The position numbers and the translations under genes are program-made. The notes beneath the pieces were generated by a model, which had not been told where the DNA came from, did no database searches, and was given only the letters and a program-made list of their open reading frames with translations. Below, piece by piece: positions 47,101 to 50,676 of a stretch of 64,000 nucleotides of DNA (position 1 is its first letter; each line of letters starts with the position of its first letter). The stretch is from contig NC_065885.2 of the NCBI RefSeq assembly GCF_932274485.2, positions 38,081,062 to 38,145,061 on the forward strand, in the 5' to 3' direction. The stretch is from Patella vulgata. Its lineage: Eukaryota; Mollusca; Gastropoda; Patellidae.

Positions 47101-49519
47101 TGAGTTTTCAAACAATCTGTCATATTACCACCGATGTAAGTTACAGGTTTAAAATCTTTTATGTACCTACAAGTATAAAGATAGGTCAATGTCCAGTAAA
47201 CTACATGTAACAGAGAGGGTGATGTCAACGCTTTAATCACAAAATTACTAGCACATTCATCTTTCTATAAAGCATTACATAATCATATTACATGTCACTC
47301 TGCAAAAAATTTTCATTATCAAATTAAGTCAAGCTATTGCTGAAATGAACGTAAACATTAAGTTTCATCACTCTCACTTAAAACTAGAGTTATCGTGTTT
47401 CAAAGCTTCCAAAAAACATTTGATAATCTCTGCCTGTGAAAAAAAAAATGCTTATCATTGAAGTCAGTCAAGACATTCATCTAACGAACATCTACATGTG
47501 CACTAAGTTCAAAAGGCTGGAGATAACAAAAAATAAAAAAAACACTTTTGCAATTCAACAACTCTGTTGTTCTGGAAATAAGAGTTGTCATTTTATTTTG
47601 TGCTACAATGTTACACATCTTGTGCACTTCTCACACATCAACAAGTTTGGGTTACATACATGTAGTTGTCATGCCCGGTGAACATTATATTTGCTGATGA
47701 CAAATAAATAGAAAGCAAAAAAAAATAAATACAAATGTGACGTCCTCCTTTTATATACTGTATTGTGCATGATTTTACTCACCTGATAAATGAAAGTAAA
47801 AATTGACTAGATGTTAACATGTTTCCTGATGTTAACATTTGTTTAATATTAAAGCCACCAGTTACACCCTTTAACTGTTTAAAATATTGCTTCTTCCACG
47901 CTAAAAACTGAAGGAAAAAACATACAACTTTGCAGGTTTAGCAGTTAATATATGAAATTTAACTAGCCAGTATTGAATTGAGAGATCTTTTTTGTGGAAA
48001 TAATGTGCTACTGAGTCAAATTGGATCAGTCACCAGGAACTAAATTGAATACCATTATTTTATATTTTTAACATCTGATTTAGTTGACTAAGTATTTATT
48101 ACATGTATATCAGAAATAGGAATTGTTTTATATTACCTTTTCATCACTTATAATATCATTCCATTGTTTACATACTCTGTTACAATTCAAACACAGATCT
48201 AAAATGGGCAACCGGCAGAAAATATTCATTGTGACTTCTATGGGTAATATTTCAAAATAGTTTGTCTCACAACACGTTCTTTCAATTTCAGGCTCTGCTA
48301 GGTCCAGCAATTCTTTTGATTCTACTAAGCCAAATGCCTTATTAATTACATCTTTTGATTCTACATTTTCAAAGTCATCATCATCAGAATCCATAAAATT
48401 TTGTACGGTAGGTGAAAAAACAACTGCTGATTTTGCTTGCAAGGTTCTTATAGGTTTTGGGTTTATTTTTCTCTTTTTACTATTTGCTTGTTCCTTAGTG
48501 GTGGAATACAGACTCTCCCGGCCATGAAATAGTTTCTTGGCAACATCTGTTGTTTGTTTGATTTCAGTAGCCTTCTTCCCTGGAGGACTTTCAATAAAAA
48601 TTGAGGGTGATATTTGTTTAAGTGGAGAATATAATTTAGAAGGTGTGGTTGGTAATGGAGGAGGTTTATTCATTCCTTTGTATTCTGACATACTCAATTC
48701 ATTTAAATCAGATTTCTCAGATTTTGTTTTTACAGTTGTTGAAGTAAAGAAATTTGTAATTGGTTTTTGGTTCTTTCCAATTTTATGCTTTCTGGGCCTC
48801 TTAATTTTACTTTGACTTATTGAAGAATTATTCCCTTGCGATAGGTTCACAAATGAATGATTGAATTGAATGTATGTTTCATTGAGTTCTAATCTACTTC
48901 CAGTGAAAGAATTATCCTTATACAGTGAGGCAGCTGTTTTAAACCCTGTTTCTTTTGAAAAACTTGATGTCTTCTCACCAAACTGACCAGCAGAAAATGT
49001 ATCACAAGTATTGTGAATCTGTGTTTTCACATCAATCTGTTTCTTTCTCAGCCTTAATGTCTTTGGGTACAACCCCTTGTTTACATCTGTGTCTTGGCTC
49101 CTTTTATACAAATTAGTTTTTAATGGACAGGATAAATTTTGGGCACTGAACTCTTTTCTAGCATATTCAAAACATGTATTGACATCTGCTTTTATTCTTC
49201 GTTTCTTCTCACTTGATTGTCTGTGATCTGCCTGTAGGGTAAATGCTGAATTAGATGCAGTATATTGCTCAACTGTGTGGTGAGACTGGTTCACAATTTT
49301 GCCTGAAATCGAAAGTAAAGAACTAGCTGCTCTGAACTTTTGCTGACCCCGACCCTGTGTTTTTTCTTTCGGTATGCGATTTAGACAGTTGTCTTCGACA
49401 GAACTGAGTTTCTTAATTGTCCTTTTGTTAAGTTTTGTGTCTTCGTCATCTTCTCCGGGAAAAGAAGAATCTACAGATTTACAAGACTTGCTGGAACACT
49501 GTTTTACTGTTCTTCTCAT
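8015..49519 (-). CDS. FBH1: F-box DNA helicase 1, complete gene, 19 coding exons
   Basis: Superfamily 1, UvrD/Rep-type 3'-5' DNA helicase and substrate receptor of an SCF ubiquitin ligase. In vertebrates it removes RAD51 from DNA and acts at stalled forks in the nucleus. I joined 19 minus-strand exons by GT-AG borders; all phases agree and sum to 3,756 bases, 1,251 residues (human: 1,043). Order: disordered N-terminus with PCNA-binding QKPITNFF (251-258), F-box (about 422-465), linker, Q-motif LTHEQ (659-663), Walker A AFAGTGKT (681-688), Walker B DEAQD (864-868), GDPHQQIYSFRG (888-899), motif IV SFRFG (918-922), motif V HKAKGLEF (1089-1096), motif VI NLLYVAITRAK (1127-1137). All catalytic motifs look intact. 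The extra length is mostly N-terminal. Exon 17 has an alternative acceptor that would shorten the protein by two residues. Confidence 0.95.
8321..8374 (-). mobile_element. SINE-2, 3' tail fragment
   Basis: AAATGGGGTTTAATGTCAGG and ACTAGGTCATTTTGG match the 3' end of SINE-2. Heavily truncated and abutting a SINE-1-like copy. Confidence 0.6.
8376..9977 (+). mobile_element. Diverged SINE-1 split by an inserted element of about 1.2 kb
   Basis: The SINE-1 head and body run from about 8376 to 8617, stopping at GTAGGCCGTAGACAG. The rest of the same SINE resumes at about 9863 with GCCGTAGAACAG and runs to the CCCCATTTCATTTC tail at 9977. The intervening segment is flanked by this near-duplicate. It contains CAGGGATGTAGCCAGG (8679) and, inverted, GGCTACATC (9769), reminiscent of hAT-type ends, and repeats of AAATGTGCCTRC near both edges. 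It lies in the last FBH1 intron. Confidence 0.5.
10291..10416 (-). CDS. FBH1: FBH1 exon 18
   Basis: 126 bases, phase 0 at both ends (TAG acceptor, TTG|GTAAGA donor). Encodes MKFETPVLSEVLKEKKTPF, then KCHVSGAEF. It aligns with the region after helicase motif VI that begins a cysteine-rich module in vertebrate FBH1. Confidence 0.88.
10453..10827 (+). mobile_element. MITE family E, copy 1
   Basis: Shares AGTTCTCACTATAATAGTTAAAA, AGAGTTGATTATGGTCT and AGAAAGACCTGCAA blocks with the copies at 12946-13349 and 16806-17052. The right end is ATAATGTATGTTTAA; the left end is diverged. Confidence 0.7.
10841..10925 (-). mobile_element. SINE-2 fragment
   Basis: AACCGGGGAATCGAAACC and GCCAGTTGACTCAATGACA match the tRNA-like head of SINE-2 on the minus strand; the 3' body is mostly missing. 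Confidence 0.65.
11074..11451 (-). mobile_element. SINE-1, full length
   Basis: tRNA-derived SINE with head GGGGATCACGTGGCTAAGTGG (pol III A-box region) and a GTTCGATCCCTGC B box, ending in an ATTTC-type tail. TCAAATC flanks both sides (11067-11073 and 11452-11458) as target duplication. Confidence 0.88.
11657..11781 (-). CDS. FBH1: FBH1 exon 17 (helicase motif VI)
   Basis: Encodes SVVLGPGPIPYDESNLLYVA followed by ITRAKQAL, the arginine-finger motif VI of UvrD-type helicases. Donor GGA|GTAAGT. The acceptor is AAG at 11782-11783; a TAG six bases further in is in the same frame and would start the exon at 11775. Which is used cannot be told from sequence. Confidence 0.9.
12440..12905. repeat. 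Tandem repeat, period about 124-136 bp (family D)
   Basis: GGTCGGGACATGCACCAAAAT-like phrases recur at about 12491, 12615, 12751 and 12885, each followed by CAGTTGC, CCAAGTTTCAAG and GATCCATTCAGAATT. Similar in style to the pearl-like core arrays but with no sequence match to families A-C. Confidence 0.75.
12946..13349 (+). mobile_element. MITE family E, copy 2, flanked by TTAA
   Basis: Ends are TTAAACATACATTATG and CATAATGTATGTTTAA, a perfect 16-base inverted repeat. If the outer TTAA is the target duplication, the element proper starts ACATACATTATG. About 400 bp, non-coding. It interrupts family-A-type repeat sequence on both sides. Confidence 0.75.
13350..13530 (+). repeat. 3' end of a family-A pearl-like element
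   Basis: GGCCATAACTGTGG, AATAGGCTTCTTCGTCTCATG and GGATGGACGGATGGGGGCGATG, ending near TTTCAATGTTGGTGTATAAAA. Matches the short family-A copy at 29858-30138. Confidence 0.7.
13769..13861 (-). CDS. FBH1: FBH1 exon 16 (helicase motif V)
   Basis: 93 bases, CAG acceptor, A|GTAAGT donor. Encodes DVVFSTAHKAKGLEFSTVKV, where HKAKGLEF is helicase motif V, contacting DNA and nucleotide. Confidence 0.93.
14091..14222. repeat. Hairpin repeat H, copy 1
   Basis: Left arm AATAACACATAACACAATTAT and right arm CCATATAACCGTGTCATGTG form an imperfect inverted repeat; a better preserved copy is at 38786-38940. Its end lies about 22 bases from the Tc1 insertion. Confidence 0.7.
14246..15771 (+). mobile_element. 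Tc1-type (DD34E) DNA transposon, nearly complete
   Basis: 1,526 bp with perfect 32-base terminal inverted repeats starting CTATTCAAAAAAAGTAGG at 14246 and ending with the complement at 15771. TA dinucleotides at 14244-14245 and 15772-15773 are the target duplication. It sits in the FBH1 intron between exons 16 and 15, and its right end is 48 bases from the exon 15 donor. Confidence 0.96.
14539..15557 (+). pseudogene. Tc1 transposase, about two single-base frame changes
   Basis: About 340 residues, the usual Tc1 length. The start ATG at 14539 begins MRRLTQNER; an extra T near 14570 shifts the frame to LRALGMLQ, and a second change near 14766 shifts to VITANQISARL. An N-terminal paired helix-turn-helix region is followed by the GRPR motif. 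The catalytic triad is D of FSDESRF, D of FQDDNARCH and E of SPIEHVWD, with 34 residues between the last two, so DD34E. The catalytic residues are intact; stop at 15555-15557. Confidence 0.9.
15820..16008 (-). CDS. FBH1: FBH1 exon 15
   Basis: 189 bases, CAG acceptor, G|GTAAAT donor. Encodes AKREIRNSFIARFKTIGDLE...DISVA, matching the vertebrate FBH1 stretch with IRRWVHKEGF and the following helical region before motif V. Confidence 0.9.
16586..16661 (-). CDS. FBH1: FBH1 exon 14
   Basis: 76 bases, TAG acceptor, G|GTAATA donor. Encodes GTDGFGFPIIQDIYTLMMPS, aligning with [20 protein letters not shown] of the human protein. Confidence 0.9.
16806..17052 (-). mobile_element. MITE family E, copy 3
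   Basis: TTAAACATACATTATG at 16806-16821, then CCAGACCATAATCAACTCT and GATCAATTTGACTGAAATTTTCAGC on the complementary strand relative to copy 2. The far end is less certain. Confidence 0.7.
17065..18880. repeat. Degenerate two-unit direct repeat, period about 800-885 bp
   Basis: AAATCACCAAATTTTAC at 17080 recurs at 17965, with CTGCTATTTCCGATTTTCGAA and, further on, GCAGAATTTTGATTTAGGTCAACAGATGG at 17612 recurring near 18416. Non-coding; the origin is unknown. Confidence 0.65.
18881..19225. other. Intronic stretch without recognised features
   Basis: AT-rich FBH1 intron sequence; short ORFs only and no repeat recognised. Confidence 0.45.
19226..19447 (-). repeat. Dispersed repeat F, copy 2 (inverted)
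   Basis: Begins ACTAGGATCTGGAAGAG and ends GGCCATCGAAAATATA, the complement of the block at 6150-6430, including TGATTAATCAATGTCTGA. Confidence 0.65.
19736..22355 (+). mobile_element. Pearl-like family A element interrupted by family B
   Basis: Family A starts GATAGATTGCCAGGCAACG and carries tandem units containing GGCCATAACTCTAGAA and TTTCATACAGATCGGATG up to about 20300. It resumes after about 21808 and ends near GGACAGGGGTGATGGC at 22345. The break holds a whole family B element, so B was inserted into A here. Confidence 0.6.
20306..21808 (+). mobile_element. Pearl-like family B element, nested in family A
   Basis: Starts CTTGCCAGACAAGATACGCCC and ends near GTTGGCGTAATAAAA after GGACGGAGGTACGGACGG. 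Core units alternate between an ACAATCAGGGGCCATAAT type and a GGCCATTTTGTCCG type. The ends ATACGCCCACATTTT and AAAATGTTGGCGTAA are subterminal inverted repeats. Confidence 0.65.
22357..22513. repeat. Tandem duplication, about 79-bp unit
   Basis: ATAATATGTATAATTTTAAC through ATCAGAATTTGCCAC occurs twice in direct succession with hardly a difference, indicating a recent duplication. Confidence 0.85.
22734..22861 (-). CDS. FBH1: FBH1 exon 13
   Basis: 128 bases, TAG acceptor, GGG|GTAGGT donor. Encodes KITGETIGQLAIIARCNFTL and KCCYSN...KVGFVG. Aligns with human GQVALLSRTNANVFDEAV and IHLIGG (helicase motif IV-V linker). Confidence 0.9.
23015..23269 (+). mobile_element. SINE-1, head truncated
   Basis: Begins TGTCAGTGATGCAGGACGG and ends CCCCATTTCATTTCAT; the tRNA-like head is missing. 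Confidence 0.85.
23521..23785 (+). mobile_element. SINE-2
   Basis: Head GTTGGCCGAATGGTTAGTGC (A-box-like) and GATTCCCCGGTTGTACGTG (B-box region), body GACCTAGTTTGTGGCTAGTGG, end GTTAAAACCCCAG. Diverged but nearly full length. Confidence 0.8.
23972..24337 (+). mobile_element. SINE-1, full length, with target duplication
   Basis: 366 bp from TTGTGGCTAAGTGGGTAAGG to the ATTTC tail. CTACCTCAATT occurs on both sides (23961-23971 and 24338-24348), an 11-base target duplication inside the pearl-like core. B box GTTCGATCCCTGC is intact. Confidence 0.92.
25321..25420 (-). CDS. FBH1: FBH1 exon 12 (motif IV)
   Basis: 100 bases, CAG acceptor, G|GTAATA donor. Encodes SFRFGPEIAHVAACCLQLLK and VTEKTIVGHGKP, matching human SFRFGVEIAYVGATIL. 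SFRFG is helicase motif IV. Confidence 0.93.
25518..26266. mobile_element. MITE with CTGCTTGATTTGTC ends, SINE-1 inside
   Basis: AGGCCCTGCTTGATTTGTC at the left and GACAAATCAAGCAGACCCT at the right are inverted repeats of about 19 bases with few mismatches. A SINE-1 at 25674-25885 is inserted in it. Flanked on both sides by an AT-rich minisatellite (GTAGATGTTTTTAGTTA), so no clean target duplication is readable. Superfamily unknown. Confidence 0.7.
25674..25885 (-). mobile_element. SINE-1, 5' truncated
   Basis: Runs from the tail GAAATGAAATGGGGTTTAAC to CGACTAGACAGCT on the minus strand. GATGGTGAA on both sides (25665-25673, 25886-25894) is a target duplication, so truncation happened at insertion. 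Confidence 0.88.
26270..26450. repeat. AT-rich minisatellite, GTAGATGTTTTTAGTT units
   Basis: Irregular repeats of TATAGATGTTTTTAG with ATATTTCACTATGTGTT spacers; the same motif lies left of the MITE at about 25480-25515. Confidence 0.75.
26457..27276 (+). mobile_element. Pearl-like family B element, 5' truncated
   Basis: Core phrases ACAATCAGGGGCCATAATCC and TTTCATCAAAATCGGATAAA recur; the end is GGACACACAGGGGCGACG then AAAATGTGGGCGTATAAA. It lacks the family-B start. Confidence 0.65.
27277..27614. other. Intronic stretch without recognised features
   Basis: About 340 bp of FBH1 intron between a pearl-like copy and SINE-3; no ORF or repeat recognised. Confidence 0.45.
27629..27818 (+). mobile_element. 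SINE-3, tRNA-derived, LINE-like tail
   Basis: Head TGGCCTAGTGCTCTAGCTGG and GGTTTTGATCGCTCC resemble A and B boxes. Body includes CGGTTTACTCGGGTTTCCTC. The tail from 27762 closely matches the LINE tail at 2859-2907. Imperfect flanking repeats GCTAACGGGTTAAT (27615) and GCTAGCGGGTTCAAT (27819) look like an aged target duplication. It ends about 34 bases from the exon 11 donor. Confidence 0.75.
27867..28003 (-). CDS. FBH1: FBH1 exon 11 (motif III)
   Basis: 137 bases, CAG acceptor (CTTACAG), CAG|GTAAGC donor. Encodes VIDIMLQQRQTKILVGDPHQ, then QIYSFRGAVN and TFYLTQ. GDPHQQIYSFRG is the SF1 motif III region coupling ATP hydrolysis to DNA movement. Confidence 0.94.
28390..28515. repeat. AT-rich repeat, CTCAAATATACAATAT units
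   Basis: Irregular short-period repeats of ACTCAAATATACAATAT type in the intron between exons 11 and 10. Confidence 0.7.
28593..28758 (-). CDS. FBH1: FBH1 exon 10 (Walker B)
   Basis: 166 bases, CAG acceptor, T|GTATGT donor. Encodes MTHDGYLKLYQLQEPQLSDY and DVILIDEAQDLTP. DEAQD is the Walker B box that binds Mg and activates water. MTHDGYLKL is nearly identical in vertebrate FBH1. Confidence 0.95.
28777..29157 (-). mobile_element. SINE-1, full length, best preserved copy
   Basis: 381 bp on the minus strand from GGGGATCTCGTGGCTAAGTG through B box GTTCGATCCCTGC to a four-unit ATTTC tail. ATATCAAGTGGT lies on both sides (28765-28776, 29158-29169), a perfect 12-base target duplication. The tail faces the exon 10 acceptor 18 bases away. 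Confidence 0.95.
29176..29779. mobile_element. MITE with TTAAAGATGGGTTCCC inverted ends
   Basis: TTAAAGATGGGTTCCC at 29176-29191 and its exact complement at 29764-29779 enclose 604 bp of non-coding sequence. If the outer TTAA is the target duplication the family would resemble TTAA-inserting transposons; this is inference. It starts seven bases after the SINE target repeat. Confidence 0.8.
29858..30138 (+). mobile_element. Short pearl-like family A element
   Basis: Complete but minimal copy of 281 bp: GATAGGTTGCCAGGCAATG start, a single core region, GGGCGGGTCGACGGC, and the end TTTCAATGTAGGCATATAAA. Confidence 0.65.
30139..31475. other. FBH1 intron, repeat debris, no gene
   Basis: AT-rich. 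Near 30642-30690 GACAGACCAAAAGACACAGG and AATGTGGGTGTATAAAAC resemble an old pearl-like end. Otherwise nothing recognised. Confidence 0.45.
31476..33384 (+). mobile_element. Pearl-like family B element split by a family A element
   Basis: B starts TAACCAATGGTTACCAG, is interrupted after AAAATCAGATAAA at 32132, and resumes with AATTGTGACCTCTAG at about 32968, ending AAGTGTGGGCGTATAAA. Intact B copies read CGGATAAAAATTGTGACC across this point, so the insertion site is exact. Confidence 0.7.
32133..32967 (+). mobile_element. Pearl-like family A element nested in family B
   Basis: 835 bp: GATAGGTTGCCAGGCAAC start, five or so core units of about 120 bp (AAGGGCCATAACTC, AATTGCTGAAATTCAATAGG, TTTCATACAGATCGG), ACGG microsatellite GGCGGACGGACGGACAGG, and CTATGTGGGCGTAT end. 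Confidence 0.7.
33385..35005. other. FBH1 intron, no gene recognised
   Basis: About 1.6 kb AT-rich. A SINE-tail scrap (GCATTAAACCCCCACTTC) is near 33795. No ORF of note. Confidence 0.45.
35006..35350 (-). mobile_element. SINE-1, diverged, nearly full length
   Basis: GAAAATGGATTTAACGTCC through CCACTGGGATTGAACCCAGG and GCACCAGAACC on the minus strand; many substitutions, so older than the 28777 copy. Ends about 50 bases from the exon 9 donor. Confidence 0.8.
35402..35630 (-). CDS. FBH1: FBH1 exon 9
   Basis: 229 bases, CAG acceptor, TTG|GTAATT donor. Encodes RYKAANKLNSYGLKVYS, NLYVRAKFVLETLNNFLSSS and TVNIDHAPSF, aligned with human [20 protein letters not shown]...IDHVP. Confidence 0.93.
35827..36374 (+). 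mobile_element. Pearl-like family A element, 3' truncated
   Basis: GATAGGTTGCCAGGTAACG start, GGGTCGACAAGGGTTGTCGC, and several core units with TTTCATACAGATCGGATG; it stops near 36374 without the microsatellite end. Confidence 0.65.
36375..37490. other. FBH1 intron, no gene recognised
   Basis: Contains a less AT-rich patch at about 36880-37130 with short ORFs on both strands. None looks like a known protein and no splice frame supports them. Confidence 0.4.
37491..38727 (+). mobile_element. Pearl-like family B element preceded by a core fragment
   Basis: A fragment at 37491-37664 holds only core sequence. A full start TAACCAGTGGCTGCCAGGC is at 37665, with the end AAATTGTGGGCGTATAAA near 38727. 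Alternating core units as in other B copies. Confidence 0.65.
38786..38940. repeat. Hairpin repeat H, copy 2
   Basis: AATAACACATGACACAATTA at 38786 and its complement ending at 38940 form 38-base arms with a single mismatch around a loop of about 80 bases. A related copy is at 14091-14222 and arm fragments occur near 6924 and 51830. Confidence 0.85.
38971..39295 (-). mobile_element. SINE-1, 5' truncated
   Basis: GAAATAAAATGGAGTTTAA tail side, CGACTAGACAGCTGTCC, CATCACTGACAAGGGGG; stops within the head after CCAATGCAGTGATCAAAC. Confidence 0.82.
39668..39757 (-). CDS. FBH1: FBH1 exon 8
   Basis: 90 bases, CAG acceptor, AG|GTAATA donor. Encodes SVCEHAKTKFPSNVTIKTGH and GLAFGVTGR, aligned with human [29 protein letters not shown] (motif Ia/Ic region). 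Confidence 0.92.
39796..39877. repeat. Perfect 41-bp tandem duplication
   Basis: AGACTACATGTATGTAAAAA through AACAACATTTTT occurs twice with period 41, 39 bases upstream of the exon 8 acceptor. Confidence 0.9.
39878..41535. other. FBH1 intron, no gene recognised
   Basis: AT-rich. A 19-base phrase AACTGCCTAGGAAGTGTTG is doubled near 41264-41302. An 86-codon ORF at 40954 resembles nothing known. Confidence 0.4.
41536..41614 (-). CDS. FBH1: FBH1 exon 7 (Walker A)
   Basis: 79 bases, CAG acceptor, AA|GTGAGT donor. Encodes TGKTTTLVRYTQLRPNLRFL. With the last codons of exon 6 it makes AFAGTGKT, the ATP-binding P-loop. Confidence 0.95.
41615..42797. other. FBH1 intron, no gene recognised
   Basis: AT-rich, no long ORF and no recognised repeat. 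Confidence 0.4.
42798..44223 (+). mobile_element. Pearl-like family B element, complete, 333-bp higher-order units
   Basis: TAACCAGCGGCTGCCAGGC start, GAAAATGTAGGCGTAT end, GGACGGACAGGGGCGACGAC before it. The phrase CAATCAGGGGCCATAATT begins about 43197, 43530 and 43863, exactly 333 apart. Each 333-bp unit is a pair of different half-units of about 166 bp. The last interval is 160 bp. Confidence 0.75.
44393..44490 (-). CDS. FBH1: FBH1 exon 6 (Q-motif)
   Basis: 98 bases, TAG acceptor, G|GTCATT donor. Encodes TGDTSVRLTHEQLRIVKYTP and IIKIVAFA. LTHEQ is the UvrD-type Q-motif that reads adenine. Confidence 0.94.
44891..45010 (-). CDS. FBH1: FBH1 exon 5
   Basis: 120 bases, CAG acceptor, GG|GTAGGT donor. 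Encodes MHYRLFYAVYLFENTSISDH and GQQTLIKY, aligned with human RIHYNIFYCLYLQEN. Confidence 0.9.
45037..45334 (+). mobile_element. SINE-1, diverged
   Basis: TGTGGCTGAGTGAGTAGGG head, GTTCGATCCCTGCGTTGG, CCTTGTCAGTGATGTAGG, and a tail ending CCTATTTCGTTC. Its head begins 26 bases upstream of the exon 5 acceptor, inside the branch-point zone. Confidence 0.8.
45340..45552 (-). repeat. Dispersed repeat F, copy 3
   Basis: TTGTTATATAACCCGCATTC, GCTGATTGGTTAATCAAATG, CACGACCTCCCACTACAACC, ending GGCCATCGAAAGTATAAAA. Immediately followed by a family A element. Confidence 0.6.
45554..46297 (+). mobile_element. Pearl-like family A element, 3' truncated
   Basis: GATAGGTTGCCAGACAACAAAA start and about five core units; it stops where a SINE-1 fragment begins. 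Confidence 0.65.
46300..46425 (-). mobile_element. SINE-1 fragment
   Basis: TACTCTTATATATCAAATTCC, CCAAGGGATCTGTTACGTGC and GACTAAACAGCTGTCCTTG are the middle part of SINE-1 on the minus strand. Confidence 0.75.
46519..46712 (-). CDS. FBH1: FBH1 exon 4
   Basis: 194 bases, CAG acceptor, GG|GTAAGC donor. Encodes TCNPWSIIACLVVISESVLD and PVTDVLECFYCMATLMNAMM, aligned with human [20 protein letters not shown] and DVTETLYCIAVLLYAM. Confidence 0.9.
47037..47166 (-). CDS. FBH1: FBH1 exon 3
   Basis: 130 bases, TAG acceptor, AAG|GTAATT donor. Encodes YIKDFKPVTYIGGNMTDCLK and HPKYNWACELIKEKATDC. Helical linker after the F-box; weak similarity to vertebrates but in frame on both sides. Confidence 0.85.
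47290..47520 (+). repeat. Diverged core units of pearl-like family C
   Basis: TCAAGCTATTGCTGAAATGAAC, AAGTTTCATCACTCTCAC, GAGTTATCGTGTTTCAAAG and TCAGTCAAGACATTCAT match the family C core. No ends seen. Confidence 0.6.
47783..47907 (-). CDS. FBH1: FBH1 exon 2
   Basis: 125 bases, CAG acceptor, AG|GTGAGT donor. Encodes FLAWKKQYFKQLKGVTGGFN and LTSSQFLLSFI; FLAWKKQYF continues the F-box end as FIPWKKLYH does in human FBH1. Confidence 0.9.
48137..49519 (-). CDS. FBH1: FBH1 exon 1 (disordered N-terminus, PIP box, F-box)
   Basis: 461 codons from ATG 49519 to the AAG|GTAATA donor. Low-complexity, basic and serine-rich N-terminus. GLYPK (149-153) matches GLYPK of human FBH1. QKPITNFF (251-258) is a textbook PCNA-interacting box. 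An acidic SDDDDFENVE stretch (378-387) precedes the F-box EILPIEVTMNIFCRLPILDL (from residue 423), which recruits SKP1. The exon holds over a third of the protein and explains its length over vertebrate FBH1. Confidence 0.93.
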
Positions 49520-49542
49520 GACATTTCTTCACATGGATCCAT
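49516..49542 (-). promoter_or_regulatory. FBH1: uORF of 8 codons overlapping the FBH1 start
   Basis: ATG at 49542-49540 opens MDPCEEMS and stops at TGA 49518-49516, which overlaps the FBH1 ATG as ATGA. If the transcript starts upstream, translation of FBH1 would depend on leaky scanning or reinitiation. That the 5' UTR covers this is not shown. Confidence 0.45.
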
Positions 49543-49574
49543 GTCCGTGGCTCGGTTTTGTTTACAAACTTTAG

Positions 49575-50676
49575 AGAAATTCAAATAACAGAATTGTTAG
49601 ATACGAAACGAATATAATTATGACGGGAGTACACAATAATATTATATTATTTTACACTACAAAAAAAAACTTGCATAATTTAAATATCTTGTTTTATACG
49701 ATAATTTATAACTTTGAAACTTTAGATAATAAAAAAAATTAGCCTACCATGTTATATTTCTAAGATATTCGTTTTATATACTAGAATTAATTTTTTAATA
49801 TTCCACAGAAGGGAAGTAACTATATTGGGTTTCATATGGAATCAACCCACTAATTCTATGATTCCAAATGCTCGCAGGTACAAAATTTATGATATTTAAA
49901 TATAACCATTGACATAACGTATCAGACGGAAGGGCGGACATCTTTATCTTTTGCCTTCTAGTATAGGCAATAAAATGCCTGAAATCCCATAGCCTTTTTG
50001 GTATGGAGACAGTAGGCATTGGATGAACAAATACTATAATGAATATATTTTTTGTAGAAAACCTTTGTCTTCTAGTCAACAAAATAAAGTGCTCGAAATC
50101 CCATGACATTTTGGTCTAGAGTCACGGTTTTCAGGCAACGATCATTATTTGTGTCGTAAATATTTCGGGAAGCAAAATTTTTACAAAATAATAAATAATG
50201 GATAAAAATTAAAATCAGTGTAATAAACACTGTCTAGTGGCACTCATGAGTAATGCGTTTTATGCGAGATTATTTGTTTCATCAGTTTTTCTGGAAGTGA
50301 CATTTTATGTCCTGTGAATAATGCAGCGGCAACAGTCTGAATGATTGCTTGTCTTGAGATCAGATGGTCCTTTGTAGGGATTACGATTACAAAAACATAT
50401 ATAATGGTATACTGGGCCACTTTCAAGTTGCTGTATTCTCGGGCTGAAATAGCGGGAAAGCGCGTCTAATACCCCCCCCCCCCCCCAAAAAAAAAAACCA
50501 CAAAAAAAACAACAACAAAACAACAAACACACAGACCTCCCAGAGAGTTCAGAACTCATTGGTGCCATCGCTGCTTCGAGGGATCTAAACATTAAATTTT
50601 CAACCGTTTCTCCAATTTTTTTAATTTCGGATGGATGCAGAGTGGGATTTCTGTCGCACATAAGGCTATGTGCTAA
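49575..50676. other. Intergenic upstream of FBH1
   Basis: AT-rich, presumably carrying the FBH1 promoter, but no clear promoter motif seen. GAAATCCCATAG and GAAATCCCATGAC recur near 49981 and 50095 as a weak repeat. A poly(C)-poly(A) run is at about 50470-50500. Confidence 0.4.

Noticed and set aside
48537-48815. 92-codon plus-strand ORF antisense to FBH1 exon 1
   Set aside because: Overlaps a firmly assigned exon on the other strand and has no independent support.
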